A stretch of DNA of 64,000 nt from contig NC_133115.1 of assembly GCF_022965805.1 (NCBI RefSeq), forward strand, positions 36,881,321 through 36,945,320, read 5' to 3'. The notes below the pieces were generated by a model. The model was not told the origin of the DNA. It saw only the letters and a program-made list of their open reading frames with translations, and made no database searches. Positions 46,526 through 58,249 of this stretch are shown in pieces. The DNA is from Primulina eburnea. Its lineage: Eukaryota; Streptophyta; Magnoliopsida; Lamiales; Gesneriaceae. A program made the position numbers and the translations under genes. Every line of letters begins with the position of its first letter. Position 1 is the stretch's first letter.

Positions 46526-49500
46526 CTATCTTGGTTGAAAGTCTATATGGACTGGTATTTTCAAGAGATCATCCCCAACGATGAAATGACCGCCACCGGA
46601 AGGCATCAAATTATAACCCTTATAATCGACCACTCCCAAACTCTTGCAAGCGTTTAACACGAAACTGACCTTCTCACTACCTCCTGCACCAACAAAAACC
46701 CTCTTAAAAGCCACAACTTGTTTAATTGGAGCATCCACAATCCCGTTAGGCGGAGCCCAATACACGATGACAACTTCACTTCCATCCATCTCACCGATAT
46801 TCTTGACCTCCAAATTCAGTTCAACGTTATGGTGATCGTCGCATTGCAAGTCATCGATCAAAATCGCAGGGCAAGCTGGTTTATATAAGCCCTCGGTGTA
46901 GTTCATCTCTCGACAGTGCTGGAATTTGTTCAACTGGACCTGCAAATGTTTTGTGGACGAGACTAGAGAGTGTGAGAAGTTCGTATAGCTAAGGCCATAT
47001 CCGAAGGGATAAACTCTCGAGCTGTTGTAGAATTTGTATGTTCTCCCAGGGTAACCAAGGTGATCGACTGGTCTCAAGGGCATGGATGTCATTGGTAGCA
47101 TTTCAACGTATCCATTTTCATGCCAGGTTAACGGTAGTCTCCCTCCAGGGTTGTATTTGCCGAATATGACGTCTGCTATAGCCTGACCACCTTCTTCTCC
47201 GGGATATCCAGCCCATAGGATGGAATGAACATTGGAAGAATCCCTGGCGAAAGAAATGTCCACACCGCCAGCTGACATGATGACTACCACTACAGGACCT
47301 TTGGATTGGGATGCAACTAGATTGATTAACCGATTCTGGTAGCCTGGAAGAAATAAATCTTCCCTGTCTAAGCTTTCTGCCTCAATGCTTAGATCAATTC
47401 CTACTACTACTACAGTTGCATCAGCTTTCTTCGCGGCTCTGACTGCTGGGAAAATCATGCTGTCGTTCTTGCATGCCACATCTGCACATCCCATTTCGTA
47501 TATCACTTTTCCATATTTGGCGAATCCATCAATTGGAGATGTGTACTGACATGGAACACCTGCAAAATTTATTTTTGAAACTGTATTAGTTCATGAAGTT
47601 TTAGGTGACAGATTTATGTCTACACATTATGTAATTGAACCAGTCAGACGACCTGCATAGTTTCCGATCATGACGCTGGTGGCATTTGCATGTGGCCCGA
47701 CAACTGCTATGGTCTTGATTTTTTCCTTGCTCCATGGCAATGTTTGATTGGAATTCTTCAGAAGAACAATTCCTTCACGAGCTGCTTCGGTGGCTAGTTC
47801 AATGTGTTCACCGCTGCACACGTTGGTCATATCGAGCTTTTCGAATTGTGGGCTTCCATCAAAAAACCCAAGCCTCATTAGAACAATGTAGAGATACTTG
47901 AGGGAAACATCGATATCTTTTTCACTAACTTTTCCTTTGCTCACTGAGTTTCTGGCATAGTTAGTATAGTAGTTCCCGCAATCCAAGTCCAAACCTGCAC
48001 CGTAAAAAACACATGAAGAAAAATTAACGCATTATATAATATATATGCTCTAGATATAAAAAACCATTCATATTTCAAAAACATAAATTTATGAGAGAAT
48101 CCTTTTTTCGATTATGGTCACTTATGTCATAAAATTTCAATTTTAATTCGTAATTATTTTTTTCGATTTTAGACCAAAAAAAATGATTAAAATTGTCGAA
48201 AATGAATGATGGTGACTAAAATTGAAATTTGATAGCATATATACAAAATAGCAAATTAACAAAATTACAAGAATAAAAATATAGTATTCTCCAAAAAATA
48301 AATTCACCTTGTCGTGCACAGTTGTTAATCTATAATATAGGGATACAAATATCCTGAGACGTAATGCAATCAATTTTTTTGTCACGTGTCAAATAAACTG
48401 ACCAGCTTTTAGAGCTTGAGCAACAGCGTCTTCGGGTTCGTCTTTAAGCCATTTTTGATGATTTATCATCACTTCAATCGAATCACAATCCGAAACTATG
48501 TATCTGCAACAACAAATTAAATAAAAAAAATGAATTAAGTAGCTGTTACTTAACCCATATATATAAATACCATAGTTTTGTATAAATTAAATTACCCGTG
48601 AAGATCCCATTCCCCTCTTATTTTACCCCTCAAAAGCCGTGGATCTGCGCATGCAGGAATCCCATTAATCTTGTTGTAAGAACACATTACGCTGCTCACA
48701 TCTCCATCTTTCACGCACATTTCGAATGGCTTAAGAAAAGTCTCCTGCATGTCTTGCTCCGTCACCTGTATTCAAGGGCAAAACAAACAAAATATCTCCT
48801 CACGTCAAAATTTCGTTTCAATAAATAAAATATTAGAATGAGTTTTCTTGTATTTTACTCTCGCATCAAAGTTGTAACGTTGGATTCCTAGCCAGTTGTC
48901 CACATCGTAAGCTGCATAATGCTTGCAACATGCAGCAACTTTAAGAGGCCTAGAGTTCAGATCTGTTGCATTCTCAGTTCCCTCGACATCCTGCAAACCT
49001 CGTACATAATTAACTGCATATTCACCAACAACGTAAGGATCTTCCCCCGGTGTTTCAAGGGCTCTTCCCCACCTAGGATCCCTAACAACATTAATGTTAG
49101 GACTCCAAAATGTCAGCCCCGCATGCCCTAAATTGTGCATGGCTCTTGCTTCTGTCGAAACCGCCTACAAGACAAAAATAAATAACGCAATATTAATATT
49201 AGAATATATACACGAACAAGTCAACAGTAACTATTTAAACAATCCATATTTACTTAATATTACCTGGCCAATCTTTTTCCACAGAGATTGGTTGAAACTA
49301 GCTGCTGTCGTGATAACAGTCGGGAAACTTGTTGCACCAGGGACAACGTCATCGAAGAATGATGCTTTGTGACCCCATTGGCCAACATCGGAGACACCGT
49401 GCAAAGCCTCGGACCACCACTCGTACTGGGGGAGCCCGATTCTTGGAACCCCATAGGCAGTGTCTCCGATTTGATCCACCTTTTCAGACAATGTCATTCT

Positions 49501-49725
49501 GTCGATCAAATCTTTGGCACGTACATCGTATGGGAGGGATGTGTCACAGTACGCGAAGTCTTTAACGTTCAATCCGAGTTCAAAAAACCGAAGAGCATCG
49601 CAAACGTGGGTATAGTTTCCATTGACAGTGGAAGTGGAATCCTTGATCCGTGCTAGTGCCGAAGTGAAGGTGAACAGAAATGTGGCCGCAAGTAAAGAGA
49701 CGATGATGAATGGTCTTGCTACCAT
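46526..49725 (-). CDS. beta-D-xylosidase, GH3 family (BXL3/4 type)
   Basis: Apoplastic enzyme that removes xylose (often also arabinose) from xylan and arabinan in walls. Six exons: 49725-49264, 49164-48859, 48765-48596, 48503-48403, 47994-47653, 47559-46526; all phases fit, 804 residues. Signal peptide [22 protein letters not shown]3 N-domain motifs: [52 protein letters not shown] and the nucleophile Asp in [11 protein letters not shown]. The C-domain contains [19 protein letters not shown] and [19 protein letters not shown], followed by a fibronectin-III-like tail ([15 protein letters not shown]). [13 protein letters not shown] and [20 protein letters not shown] match the BXL3/BXL4 branch rather than BXL1. 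Frame intact. Confidence 0.93.
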
Positions 49726-50472
49726 TTTTTTGGTTTTTTTCCAAGAATGTTGTTCAGTACGTAGAGAAGTAATGTTTGTTAATATATTGAGATTAACAAA
49801 TGAGATCGTTATCTTGTTTTTTGAATTCTTTCGGATATGATAGTTTTATATCAAATTATTATCAGTAAAATCTGAAACATTTATCCTAAACAATATTTCC
49901 AAACAAATCCTTTGACCTATCTTCAAAGATACTATCCTTTTTCCTTTTAAAAAATATAATAAAAGCTGATATTAATTTGTTGCTTTCATGTCATTAATTT
50001 GAACGGCGAAAATATAAATATTTAGATAATGATTGAATTATAATTTAGAATATATAGTAGGTTAATATTTTTTTACTGATATTTGAAATATTAAGATTCA
50101 TAGAATTGATTATTTGACACGGATAGAAGATGACAACTGATTTGTTGATCAAATATTGTGATTTCTTTTAGTTATTGATTTGATTTTGTAATTATGATTT
50201 ATAATTATAGCTATTAACTCTTGATGTAGTAGAAAATAATAGAAAATTTTGGTATGCTGTTCTATATAAACTTTATGATTGAATCATTGGATATATTAAA
50301 TAAAATTCATTTGGATACTTTAAAAATATTTATTTATATATCTAATCGTGTTATGTACAATTTATCCAAACTTAATAAGCCAACATATAATAAATAATGC
50401 TCCATCACACCAGAAAATAATAGACCCGGCCTGTGTTTTCATTTACTTACTATATTTAAAAGGCAAAAAAGA
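49726..50472. other. AT-rich interval upstream of the xylosidase
   Basis: Presumed xylosidase promoter followed by AT-rich sequence. No gene seen. Confidence 0.5.
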
Positions 50473-50652
50473 CAAAAACTTATGAGAGATGGTCTCACGA
50501 TTCGTATTTGTGAGACGGATCTCTTATTTGGATCATCCATGAAAAAATATTACTTTTTATGCTAAGAGTATTACTTTTTATTGTGAATATGGGTAGGGTT
50601 GACCCGTCTCACGGATTAAGATCCGTGAGACGGTCTCATATGAGACTCACTC
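50473..50652 (+). mobile_element. ~180-bp MITE, copy 3
   Basis: Full-length copy of the family at 21853, in opposite orientation: it runs from ACTTATGAGAGATGGTCTCA to GTGAGACGGTCTCATATGAG and includes TTTGGATCATCCATGAAAAA. Confidence 0.75.
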
Positions 50653-51096
50653 TATTTAAAAAAGAAAGATGATTATGAGTAAAACTTTATCCGAATTTTC
50701 TGAAAGTTTGTTAGGATTCGACAAATTTTAAATATTTCTGAAGCTTAGTCATCTTTCTTAATTGAAACTCAGATAACAATTATCCTCTCTCATATTTCTA
50801 CATCCACGTTTTAAATATTTTTTTTTTAATATAGACAGTTTTATAGATTTAGCCATACCAAAACGTATCAAGATCGAGTTTTTATTGTGTGCAAATTCTT
50901 TATAAAATAGAAAAGATGATTAAAACTTATAAAAATAGATATTATAAAATGCGGAAGAAGGTTATCCTTGATTTAAAATGTGGAAAATGAAGGCAGTTTT
51001 TTAGATTTTGTCGTATAAAAATGTACCAAGATGTTTTTATGGTGTTTATATTCTTTATAAAATAGAAAAGATATGGTCTTGAAATGTATATGGTGC

Positions 51097-51370
51097 AGAT
51101 CATTGTTGGACTTAGAGCACTTGGTCTATTGGGCTTGTTCTTTTTAAATGAGAAATTGGAGAAACAAGACCTAGATAAGTAGATGGTAAGTGGGAATGTG
51201 ACGAATGTCCCACATGAGAAAATAATCATATTATTTCGGAGTTTATATTGAGTTACACTTTGTGAAGGTATAAGAAAGATTGCAATGGAAAAGGCTTGAC
51301 TTGTGTGCACGCGTATGAGCGTGACCTGAGTGCGTTGAATGTCTGACCGATCAATGCATAAGAAAACGTT
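51097..51370 (+). repeat. left arm of an LTR-like inverted repeat
   Basis: Contains TTGGTCTATTGGGCTTGTTC, GTGACGAATGTCCCACATG, TATATTGAGTTACACTTTGT and CGTGACCTGAGTGCGTTGAA. Each of these phrases recurs in reverse complement within 52200-52545. A third copy of the inner part lies at 55398-55620. The CCCACAT-type start resembles copia LTRs. Confidence 0.7.
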
Positions 51371-51439
51371 GTAGAGCGAATCAGTCAATCCGTGTTTAGT
51401 ACATAGTTTCGGCATAAGACCAACCCGTTTAGTACATAG

Positions 51440-51965
51440 TTTCGGATAAGAAATTTGAATGATTTCATGCATCCACCGCACTAACAGATTCAACATCTCC
51501 CTCACCCTCTTTTTGAGTTTAGGAGCATCATCAAACAGGAATTTGGCCAAGTTTAGCATCGTCAAGTAGAACAGCATCTTCTGCTACCACCTTTTGAAGT
51601 CCACACCAGTGAACTTTTCAGATTTTTCACCGTGATTGGTTGGGACAGCAATCACAGTAGCATGAGGGGTAACATGAGGGATAACTTGAGGTGGCACTAA
51701 CAGATTCAGCATCTCCCTCACCCTCTTTGAGTTTAGGAGCATCATCAAAGAGGAGTCTGGTCAGGTTTAGCATCGTCAAGTAGAACAACATCTTCTGCTG
51801 CTACTTTTTAAAGTCCACACCAGTGAACTTTTCAAGTTTTTCACCGTGATTGGCTGGGACAGCAGCCACAGCAGCATGTAGGGTAACATGAGGGACAACT
51901 TGAGGCGACACAGGAGGGACAACATGACCAATTTCCCTTTGCTCGCTGGATTCAGTAGCCATATC
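51440..51965 (-). pseudogene. copia gag remnant with internal tandem duplication
   Basis: Minus strand, in shifting frames: MATESSEQREIGHVV near 51962, then NHGEKLEKFTGVDFKK and QQKMLFYLTMLNL, a pattern known from Tnt1/Retrofit-type gag. About 210 bp further on, the same HGEK...MLFYLTMLNLAKFL segment is repeated with stops and frameshifts, followed by a fragment resembling DSLYNVF. No protease or later pol domains remain. Confidence 0.65.
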
Positions 51966-52011
51966 TGAAACAAACCATGTAATGAGTAATCTGTTTTAAA
52001 ATTGTTACACA

Positions 52012-52058
<47 letters not shown>

Positions 52059-52199
52059 ATATCGAATGATATAATACAGAAAGCTTTTAAAAAAGAAAAC
52101 CAACTAACAGTGTAGTGAAGAAAAATAGTAGATAAAAGCTAAAAATGAATCAAACCTCGGCTTGTATGTGAAATATAGTGTCCTTAATCGGTCCGACAT

Positions 52200-52545
52200 T
52201 TGCCGCACCCAGATGAACTTTGGTGAAAGTTTTTGTCTTGATCGGTCCGACATTTAACGCACTCAGGTCGCGCTCGTACGCGTGCCCACACAAGTCAAGA
52301 TTTTTTACCCATTGCCACGACCAGGTCCGAAATTTGCACCCCCGGCACCGGCGAGCGTGAAAGAGAGCATCTTGACCAATCCTTTTTACACCTTCACAAA
52401 ATGTAACTCAATATAAGCTCACTAATGCTATAATTATTTTTCTATGTGAGACATTTCTCACTTATCAACTATTTATCTAGACATTGCTTGTCCAATTTCT
52501 CATAGAAAAAAGAACAAGCCCAATAGACCAAACGCTCCAAGTCCA
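52200..52545 (-). repeat. right arm of the LTR-like inverted repeat
   Basis: Reverse-complement counterpart of 51097-51370, with additional inner sequence (GCACCCCCGGCACCGGCGAG). It is the probable 5' LTR of the element whose gag lies at 51440-51965. Short (TA)n runs lie between (52020-52063). Confidence 0.65.
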
Positions 52546-52751
52546 ACACCTTTTTTACGCATGTAGTGTCATAAGAAAACCGATTCTTTTTAATTAACAA
52601 TAAGATAAAGCAGTTGTAATTATATTTTATAAGTGGGACCACGCGTAACAAAATGTCTATTTGGACATTATAAACAAAAAGGCAAAGATACATCGAACAT
52701 GCATCTAAAGACACGGAGAAGTGGGGGATACGAGGATTCCTAGCTCAAAGC

Positions 52752-52834
<83 letters not shown>

Positions 52835-54016
52835 GCATTTCCATACAAAGAAAGAATATTTTCCAACCGTGCAAGTTAATTAACTAGGTTAAAGCAGCTG
52901 GCAATGATGGTGCATGTAGCTAGTAACACACATTGTAGACCACACGAAGAACATGGACCGTTGAAATTGTTTTGAATCATGAGCTATATATAGACATTCT
53001 GTCTTAATAATTAATACCTCAAAATTTATTGATCCTAGAATATATGTACATGATCTCACCTTAAACCAAGATAATTAAAAATTATTGTGTTCAATCTGAT
53101 TTCAGTTGCACCAAGTTGTATGGACTGTATGTGGAGAATTATTGTCGATAAATATGATAATCGTTCAATGTCATTTGTAAATACAACTTGATTCTCGAAA
53201 TATCAATGCGATGCAGTCTTAAAATAAATCGAACATTCTGGTCGGTTCAAAAGCATGCATGAATGAAATTCCATGTCTTTATGATCATTTCATTCCGATC
53301 CGTTGGCCTACTAGGAGTCCTTCAATGGGAAATGAATATTTTCAGACCAGGCCTTATCTTTATTGGTAAAGTGATTCCATGATTTCCATCCTCGATCATC
53401 AACTTTTGATGTTTTACGCCTTCAGCTTTCGACACAAATAAATGGCAAGTAATTAAATTCTTCATGTAACCCTAAATCCACAAAACTAATAGAAAAATTG
53501 TCGTTTGATTTGGTTACTAACAAATGATGGTTTCATAAAAATAAGTCAAAGGATATAATGAGAGTGTTTAGGTAATAGTAGCCGGCATTAGCCCTTAGGG
53601 GGTGGAGACTTTGGGGAAAAATCATATGTGTCAGTTATTAACAATTAATTGTCTGAATTTTTATAGGTATGGTAAATTTTTAAACACATTATATTAGCTG
53701 GCGATCAATGTTGCATTAATTGTTACAAAAGAATTTTTGGCCGGAATTACTTGTTTCACTTTCCTTTTATCCAACAAATCATACCGCTTCCACGAAAATG
53801 CGGAACTCCTAAATCACGCGTTAACAAACCAAAAGGCCCCACGAAGAAAAGAACGATATTTCCAATTCCTAAACTACCCCTGCAACGAACCAAGAATTCA
53901 AACCTTAAATTCCAAGAAACCTTCAGACGAAATGACTCACAAGTCGCAAACCCAAACATCGTAATTGGCACCAAGTTTTTATTATACAGTTTCTTCTTAG
54001 TGAGAGAAAGGGACTC
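52546..54016. other. gene-free AT-rich interval with a (TA)n
   Basis: Includes a long (TA)n at about 52753-52829. No gene recognised. The last 250 bp is likely the promoter/leader of the small membrane-protein gene. Confidence 0.5.
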
Positions 54017-54256
54017 ATGGACAAGAAGTCGTCGAGTTTTTCGTTCATCTTCAAGAGGCTGAACAAGAAGGTCGCGGGCGGTGGCTCGTGGAAGTGGAAG
54101 TTGAAGAGTTCCACCGGATTCCGATGGAAGAGGAGGTTCAACTTGCATATTTGGTTCATTGATGTTTTCCTTTTCAGGATCGTTTCCGTTCTGGAAGCCA
54201 TCGTGTTGGTCTCCGGTCTCTGCTTCTTCTTCCTATGCTGCGGCTGCCACCTCTGA
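54017..54256 (+). CDS. small single-exon plant membrane protein (79 aa)
   Basis: MDKKSSSFSFIFKRLNKKVA is a basic N-terminus, followed by a Trp/Lys/Arg-rich stretch (SWKWKLKSSTGFRWKRRFNL) and one long hydrophobic segment (FRIVSVLEAIVLVSGLCFFF) ending in the Cys-rich tail LCCGCHL. I recall small plant proteins of unknown function with the same RIVSVLEAIVLVS...CCGCH ending. It probably inserts into a membrane with the basic part cytosolic. GC content and codon use are higher than in the flanks, which supports a real gene. Function unknown. Confidence 0.62.
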   Translation: MDKKSSSFSFIFKRLNKKVAGGGSWKWKLKSSTGFRWKRRFNLHIWFIDVFLFRIVSVLEAIVLVSGLCFFFLCCGCHL

Positions 54257-55397
54257 TTGCAATATCGGTGGTCGATCTCCCAATCAATCGAAGCACCCTG
54301 TTTGTTTGTTTTTAAACCCTTTAGTCAGACACTGATTTTTTTTATTTTTTTTTGTCGTACATTTTCGATGCAAATTACGATTCCCAGTGCTAAAAAGGCA
54401 GTATCAGATTCATGAACTGGAGTAAAAATTCAAACATTTTTTAAAATAATTAATTTGATCCAATCTTGAATGTTATTTGTTGTAGATCGAGTTTTATGGT
54501 AAAATACATGCTCTTTAATTGGACGATATATTAGCTGATGAAAATACTATGGGGAAAGAAAAACAATTTGGAGTGGAGACGCAATCGTTTGTGATTATAC
54601 AATTAATTATGTTGCAACTTGTGAGGTGAACGAACATCTTTGAATAAAATTGAACCACTGAAAGACTAATTTGCATCTCATTTATCACGATATATTTAAA
54701 AATAACGGCTAAGCTATGATTATAATTTTGAATAAAATTTTACCAAATCAATTAAAAATTAATTAATACAGAAGTGTCAACTTTAAATAATAAGTGAAAA
54801 GAAATTAATTCTCTCATAATTCATCATTTCTATTCAACTCTAAATATAGAACATTGTATATATATATATGAATGAAAACTATTTTTTGTTATAAAATAAT
54901 TTAACCGTACAGTATAATATTTAGTGACTTATAAAAAATAATTATAAATCAAATTCTTGGTTCCATGTCTTTTATATAATAAATATAATATAATATACAC
55001 CCCAAATTAAAGGACGTGACTTATTTCAAGTGCTGTTTACTATCATAATAACGTAAATTGTGACAATATTTCGTTGATAAACAAAAGAAAATATGGACTT
55101 GTTGTTAAACAAAATATGCTAACAACAGTAGGCGTAAAATTGTACTCGCGAAAATAAAGCAGTAACAGAAACAAGCGTGTTGTTTACAGTATGATTAATG
55201 TATAAAACCAGCAAATCAGTATCGTGAAAAAAACAGTAGTATAATGCTTAATTCAATCAAACTTAGGCTTGTAGCTTGTACATTTTTATTAAAACAGATT
55301 CGCCCCCTCCGGTATGTGCTTCGAGGATTCAGCGGACGTCTGTTTCTCAAGTTACAACAAGTAAATCAGCAGAGTTGCAGCACAAAGCACTATGCTA
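54257..55397. other. gene-free AT-rich interval
   Basis: No ORF with a recognisable domain on either strand. Confidence 0.5.
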
Positions 55398-55620
55398 GCG
55401 AACAAAAGCAGCGACGCACCCAGGTCGCGCTCGTATGCTTGCACACAAGTTAAGTTTTTTTCCACTGCAAATCATGCCCATGATTTGCATCCCGGGGCTG
55501 GCGTGCATGAGAGAGAGTCTTTTGACCAATCTTTGTTACACAATATAAACTTATCTATACCACTTTATTATTTCAATATAAGACAAACCTACCTTTCAAA
55601 TTTTCATTCACTCACATAGA
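55398..55620 (-). repeat. third copy of the LTR-like repeat
   Basis: Shares CGCACCCAGGTCGCGCTCGT, ACACAAGTTAAG and TTGACCAATC...ACACAATATAAACTT with the right arm at 52200-52400. Same orientation as that arm, truncated, with no partner nearby. Confidence 0.6.
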
Positions 55621-56724
55621 AAGTCCATACACCTAAAAACTCATATATTTAATCCAACCCTTGTTAATTTGATGCTACCGTGTTTTGTCAGACATAGGAA
55701 TTAAGTAAAACCAAAGAGAATTCTACCAAATTTCGTAATTATATATGTTTAGCCTGCGGTCAGTAATTTCTTTGAAATTTACGAAGTCAACGCATACTTT
55801 CTTTGTAAACAATTACTAGTTTTGTTTCAGTAATACTTTCGCGGTCTTGAACCATTATTGTTATTAGTGATTCTTGACAGCTTTTATGTATATTAAGTTT
55901 TACTATAAAATATATTTTTGTTAATTTAGCTTATGATAATTTTTACATAAACTGTGATTTTTCCCTATCTAATTATTTTAGTTTGTATTTGATGTATGTC
56001 ATAAAAGTAAGTATAGAGAATTGATATTATTGAGAGATAAATACTGGTATATTTAAAAAATCATTAACAATAATGGTATATGTGCTTGAAATGGTCACGT
56101 CTCTTATTTGTATATTATGTTCCAAAGCCACGAAATTGAGGAAAGAATTACCAACGAAAATTAAAATTTGAAAAAATTGTACTTTTGATTATATATGTAA
56201 CATGTTTGATTTTTACGATTTTAGTCTTCTATATTATTAATATTAGTTTTAATCGTATATATTTTAATTTTGGGCAATTTTAGTCTTTTCTGAGTATATG
56301 TCATAGTTGTAACGTTATCATATCAACGTCACATCGAAAAAATAATCAAAATTGAAAGAAGAAAAGAGAAATAGAAGTATGAGGTTGAAATTTGAAATAA
56401 ATATACAAAAACCAAAAATATAATTTTCCTTTGAACTTCTAAATTGCGTGAAACCCAACCCCTACTCGCAAAAGCGATATAAAAATATTCAGTTTCAACT
56501 TTCACGTTACTGGAACTCAATCTTCGTGCATATTTTTAAATACTAGATTAAAAAAAACATCAACTTAATTATTAAAGAGATAACAATTAATATGATTGTT
56601 GAAAAGAGAAAATTAAATTTTTGTTCTATAATTTATTTTGAAAATCTGCCAATGCACTCACATATAACATTTTTTTGTCCGCATTATTATGCAGCGAGAG
56701 ATGTATTAATTCGATTCCCTGCAG
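55621..56724. other. gene-free AT-rich interval
   Basis: Nothing recognised on either strand before the AHL exon fragment. Confidence 0.45.
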
Positions 56725-56856
56725 GTTATTGCGGCAAAAATATTGGCATTTGCTCAACAAAGACCCAGAGCTTTATGCATTTTGTCAGCTTATGGATCAG
56801 TTACTGCTGTCACGTTACGCCAGCCTACAACTTCTTCTGGCGCCATAACATATGAG
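56725..56856 (+). pseudogene. orphan exon of an AHL (AT-hook, PPC domain) gene
   Basis: After CCCTGCAG the sequence encodes VIAAKILAFAQQRPRALCIL, then SAYGSVTAVTLRQPTTSSGA and ITYE, ending at a potential donor (GAG|GTTTAA). This is the middle exon of the PPC/DUF296 domain of AT-hook nuclear proteins (compare the family pattern MKI-FSQQGPRA-CILSANG-VS-VTLRQP). No AT-hook upstream and no GRFEIL continuation downstream were found, so it is a gene fragment, possibly carried by a transposon. Confidence 0.7.
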
Positions 56857-57428
56857 GTTTAAATAAGTTGTTATTGAGAGAAAAAAGCTCGAAGAAGAGA
56901 TAATTTCAGAATGAGAGGAACTTTATTTATAGAGTCTCTTGTCCTTGTGAAGACATGTATAAAACACGTCGTCTGAAAATTCCTAGTCAAATATGTCAAC
57001 CGTGTTTCTGCTGCAAATTATGACTTTTTTCCCCTCATTCATTGAATGATTCCAGTTTGACATTTAATGCATATTGCCGACATGGGAAAACCTATTCGTT
57101 CGGCCATCTCAGTGTCGATTCCTGGCGGATCATAACTTGAACGTGGGATGAAATGAACGATGAATTGGAGGACAAAAGGAGACAAGAAAAGGCGATGAAA
57201 GATGGAATGGAGAGCTGGTGCTGCCGAGCTGTAGAAGATCACATAAGTGTGCTCGATTTAACGGAACTCGAGGAGAAATTGGTAGACTTTCAAGAAAGTT
57301 GGATCATGGATCGGATGAAAATGTTTCGAATGTGAAGATGGATGGAGTTCGATCTCCAATTCCGAGTGTGGTTGAAATTATAAAACATATGAAGCGTACA
57401 TAGTTATCTGAAATGGAATAAGAAAACG

Positions 57429-57775
57429 ACAAAAACTTGTGTGAGACGATCTCACGGGTCGAATTTGTGAGACGGATCTTTTATTTGGATTATCCATGAA
57501 AAAGTATAATTTTTGAGTGAGTCTCATATGAGACCGTCTCACGGATCATAATCTGTGAGACATGTCAACCCTACCCTATATTCACAATAAAAAGTAATAT
57601 TTTTAGTATAAAAAGTAATACTTTTTCATGGGTGACCCAAATAAGAGATTCGTCTCACAAATACGACCCGTGAGATCATCTCACATAAGTTTTTTCCATA
57701 ATTTTTTATGTGAAGAGTATTACTTTTTAGGGTTGAATCTGTGAATCTATGAGATGGTCTCATATGAGACCCACT
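57429..57775. mobile_element. nested cluster of MITE copies
   Basis: A truncated plus-orientation copy (57429-57512), an almost complete minus-orientation copy (57513-57693) and another partial plus-orientation piece (about 57708-57775). This suggests insertion of one member into another. Same family as 21853 and 50473. Confidence 0.7.
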
Positions 57776-58249
57776 ATGAGAAAAATACCTTATGTTGATT
57801 ATAAAACCCATGCGATTATTGCAATGAACAATGATCCATGTACAAAATAATATAAAATAATAAATTATAAACTCGCAGTCTAATTAAGAATTCGCTAAAT
57901 CGAAAGAAATATTTTTTTAAAGTCATTTACGTGATTAATTAATTATAAATGGGTAACTTATTAAAAGTAGAAGAACATATTTTGTTACATTTTTTATACA
58001 TGCCTTGCACCACTTCCACGACGATTGTCGGAGCGAATGAAGCAGTGGAATTGCGGCTAACAACTGTAAGAACTTCCGTTTTTGTTTAGTAGATTACGAA
58101 TTACCGTTTGTAAATTTTTCTTTTATTTTTCCTTGAAAAGATTTATTTTTAAGTTCCGACTTCTTATCTTCTTTGTTCTCTCACACACTGAACTTTCAAG
58201 CATTCCAACTCAAGGAAAAGAAGAGGGGCAAAGTTGAGAGCGGCGAGAG

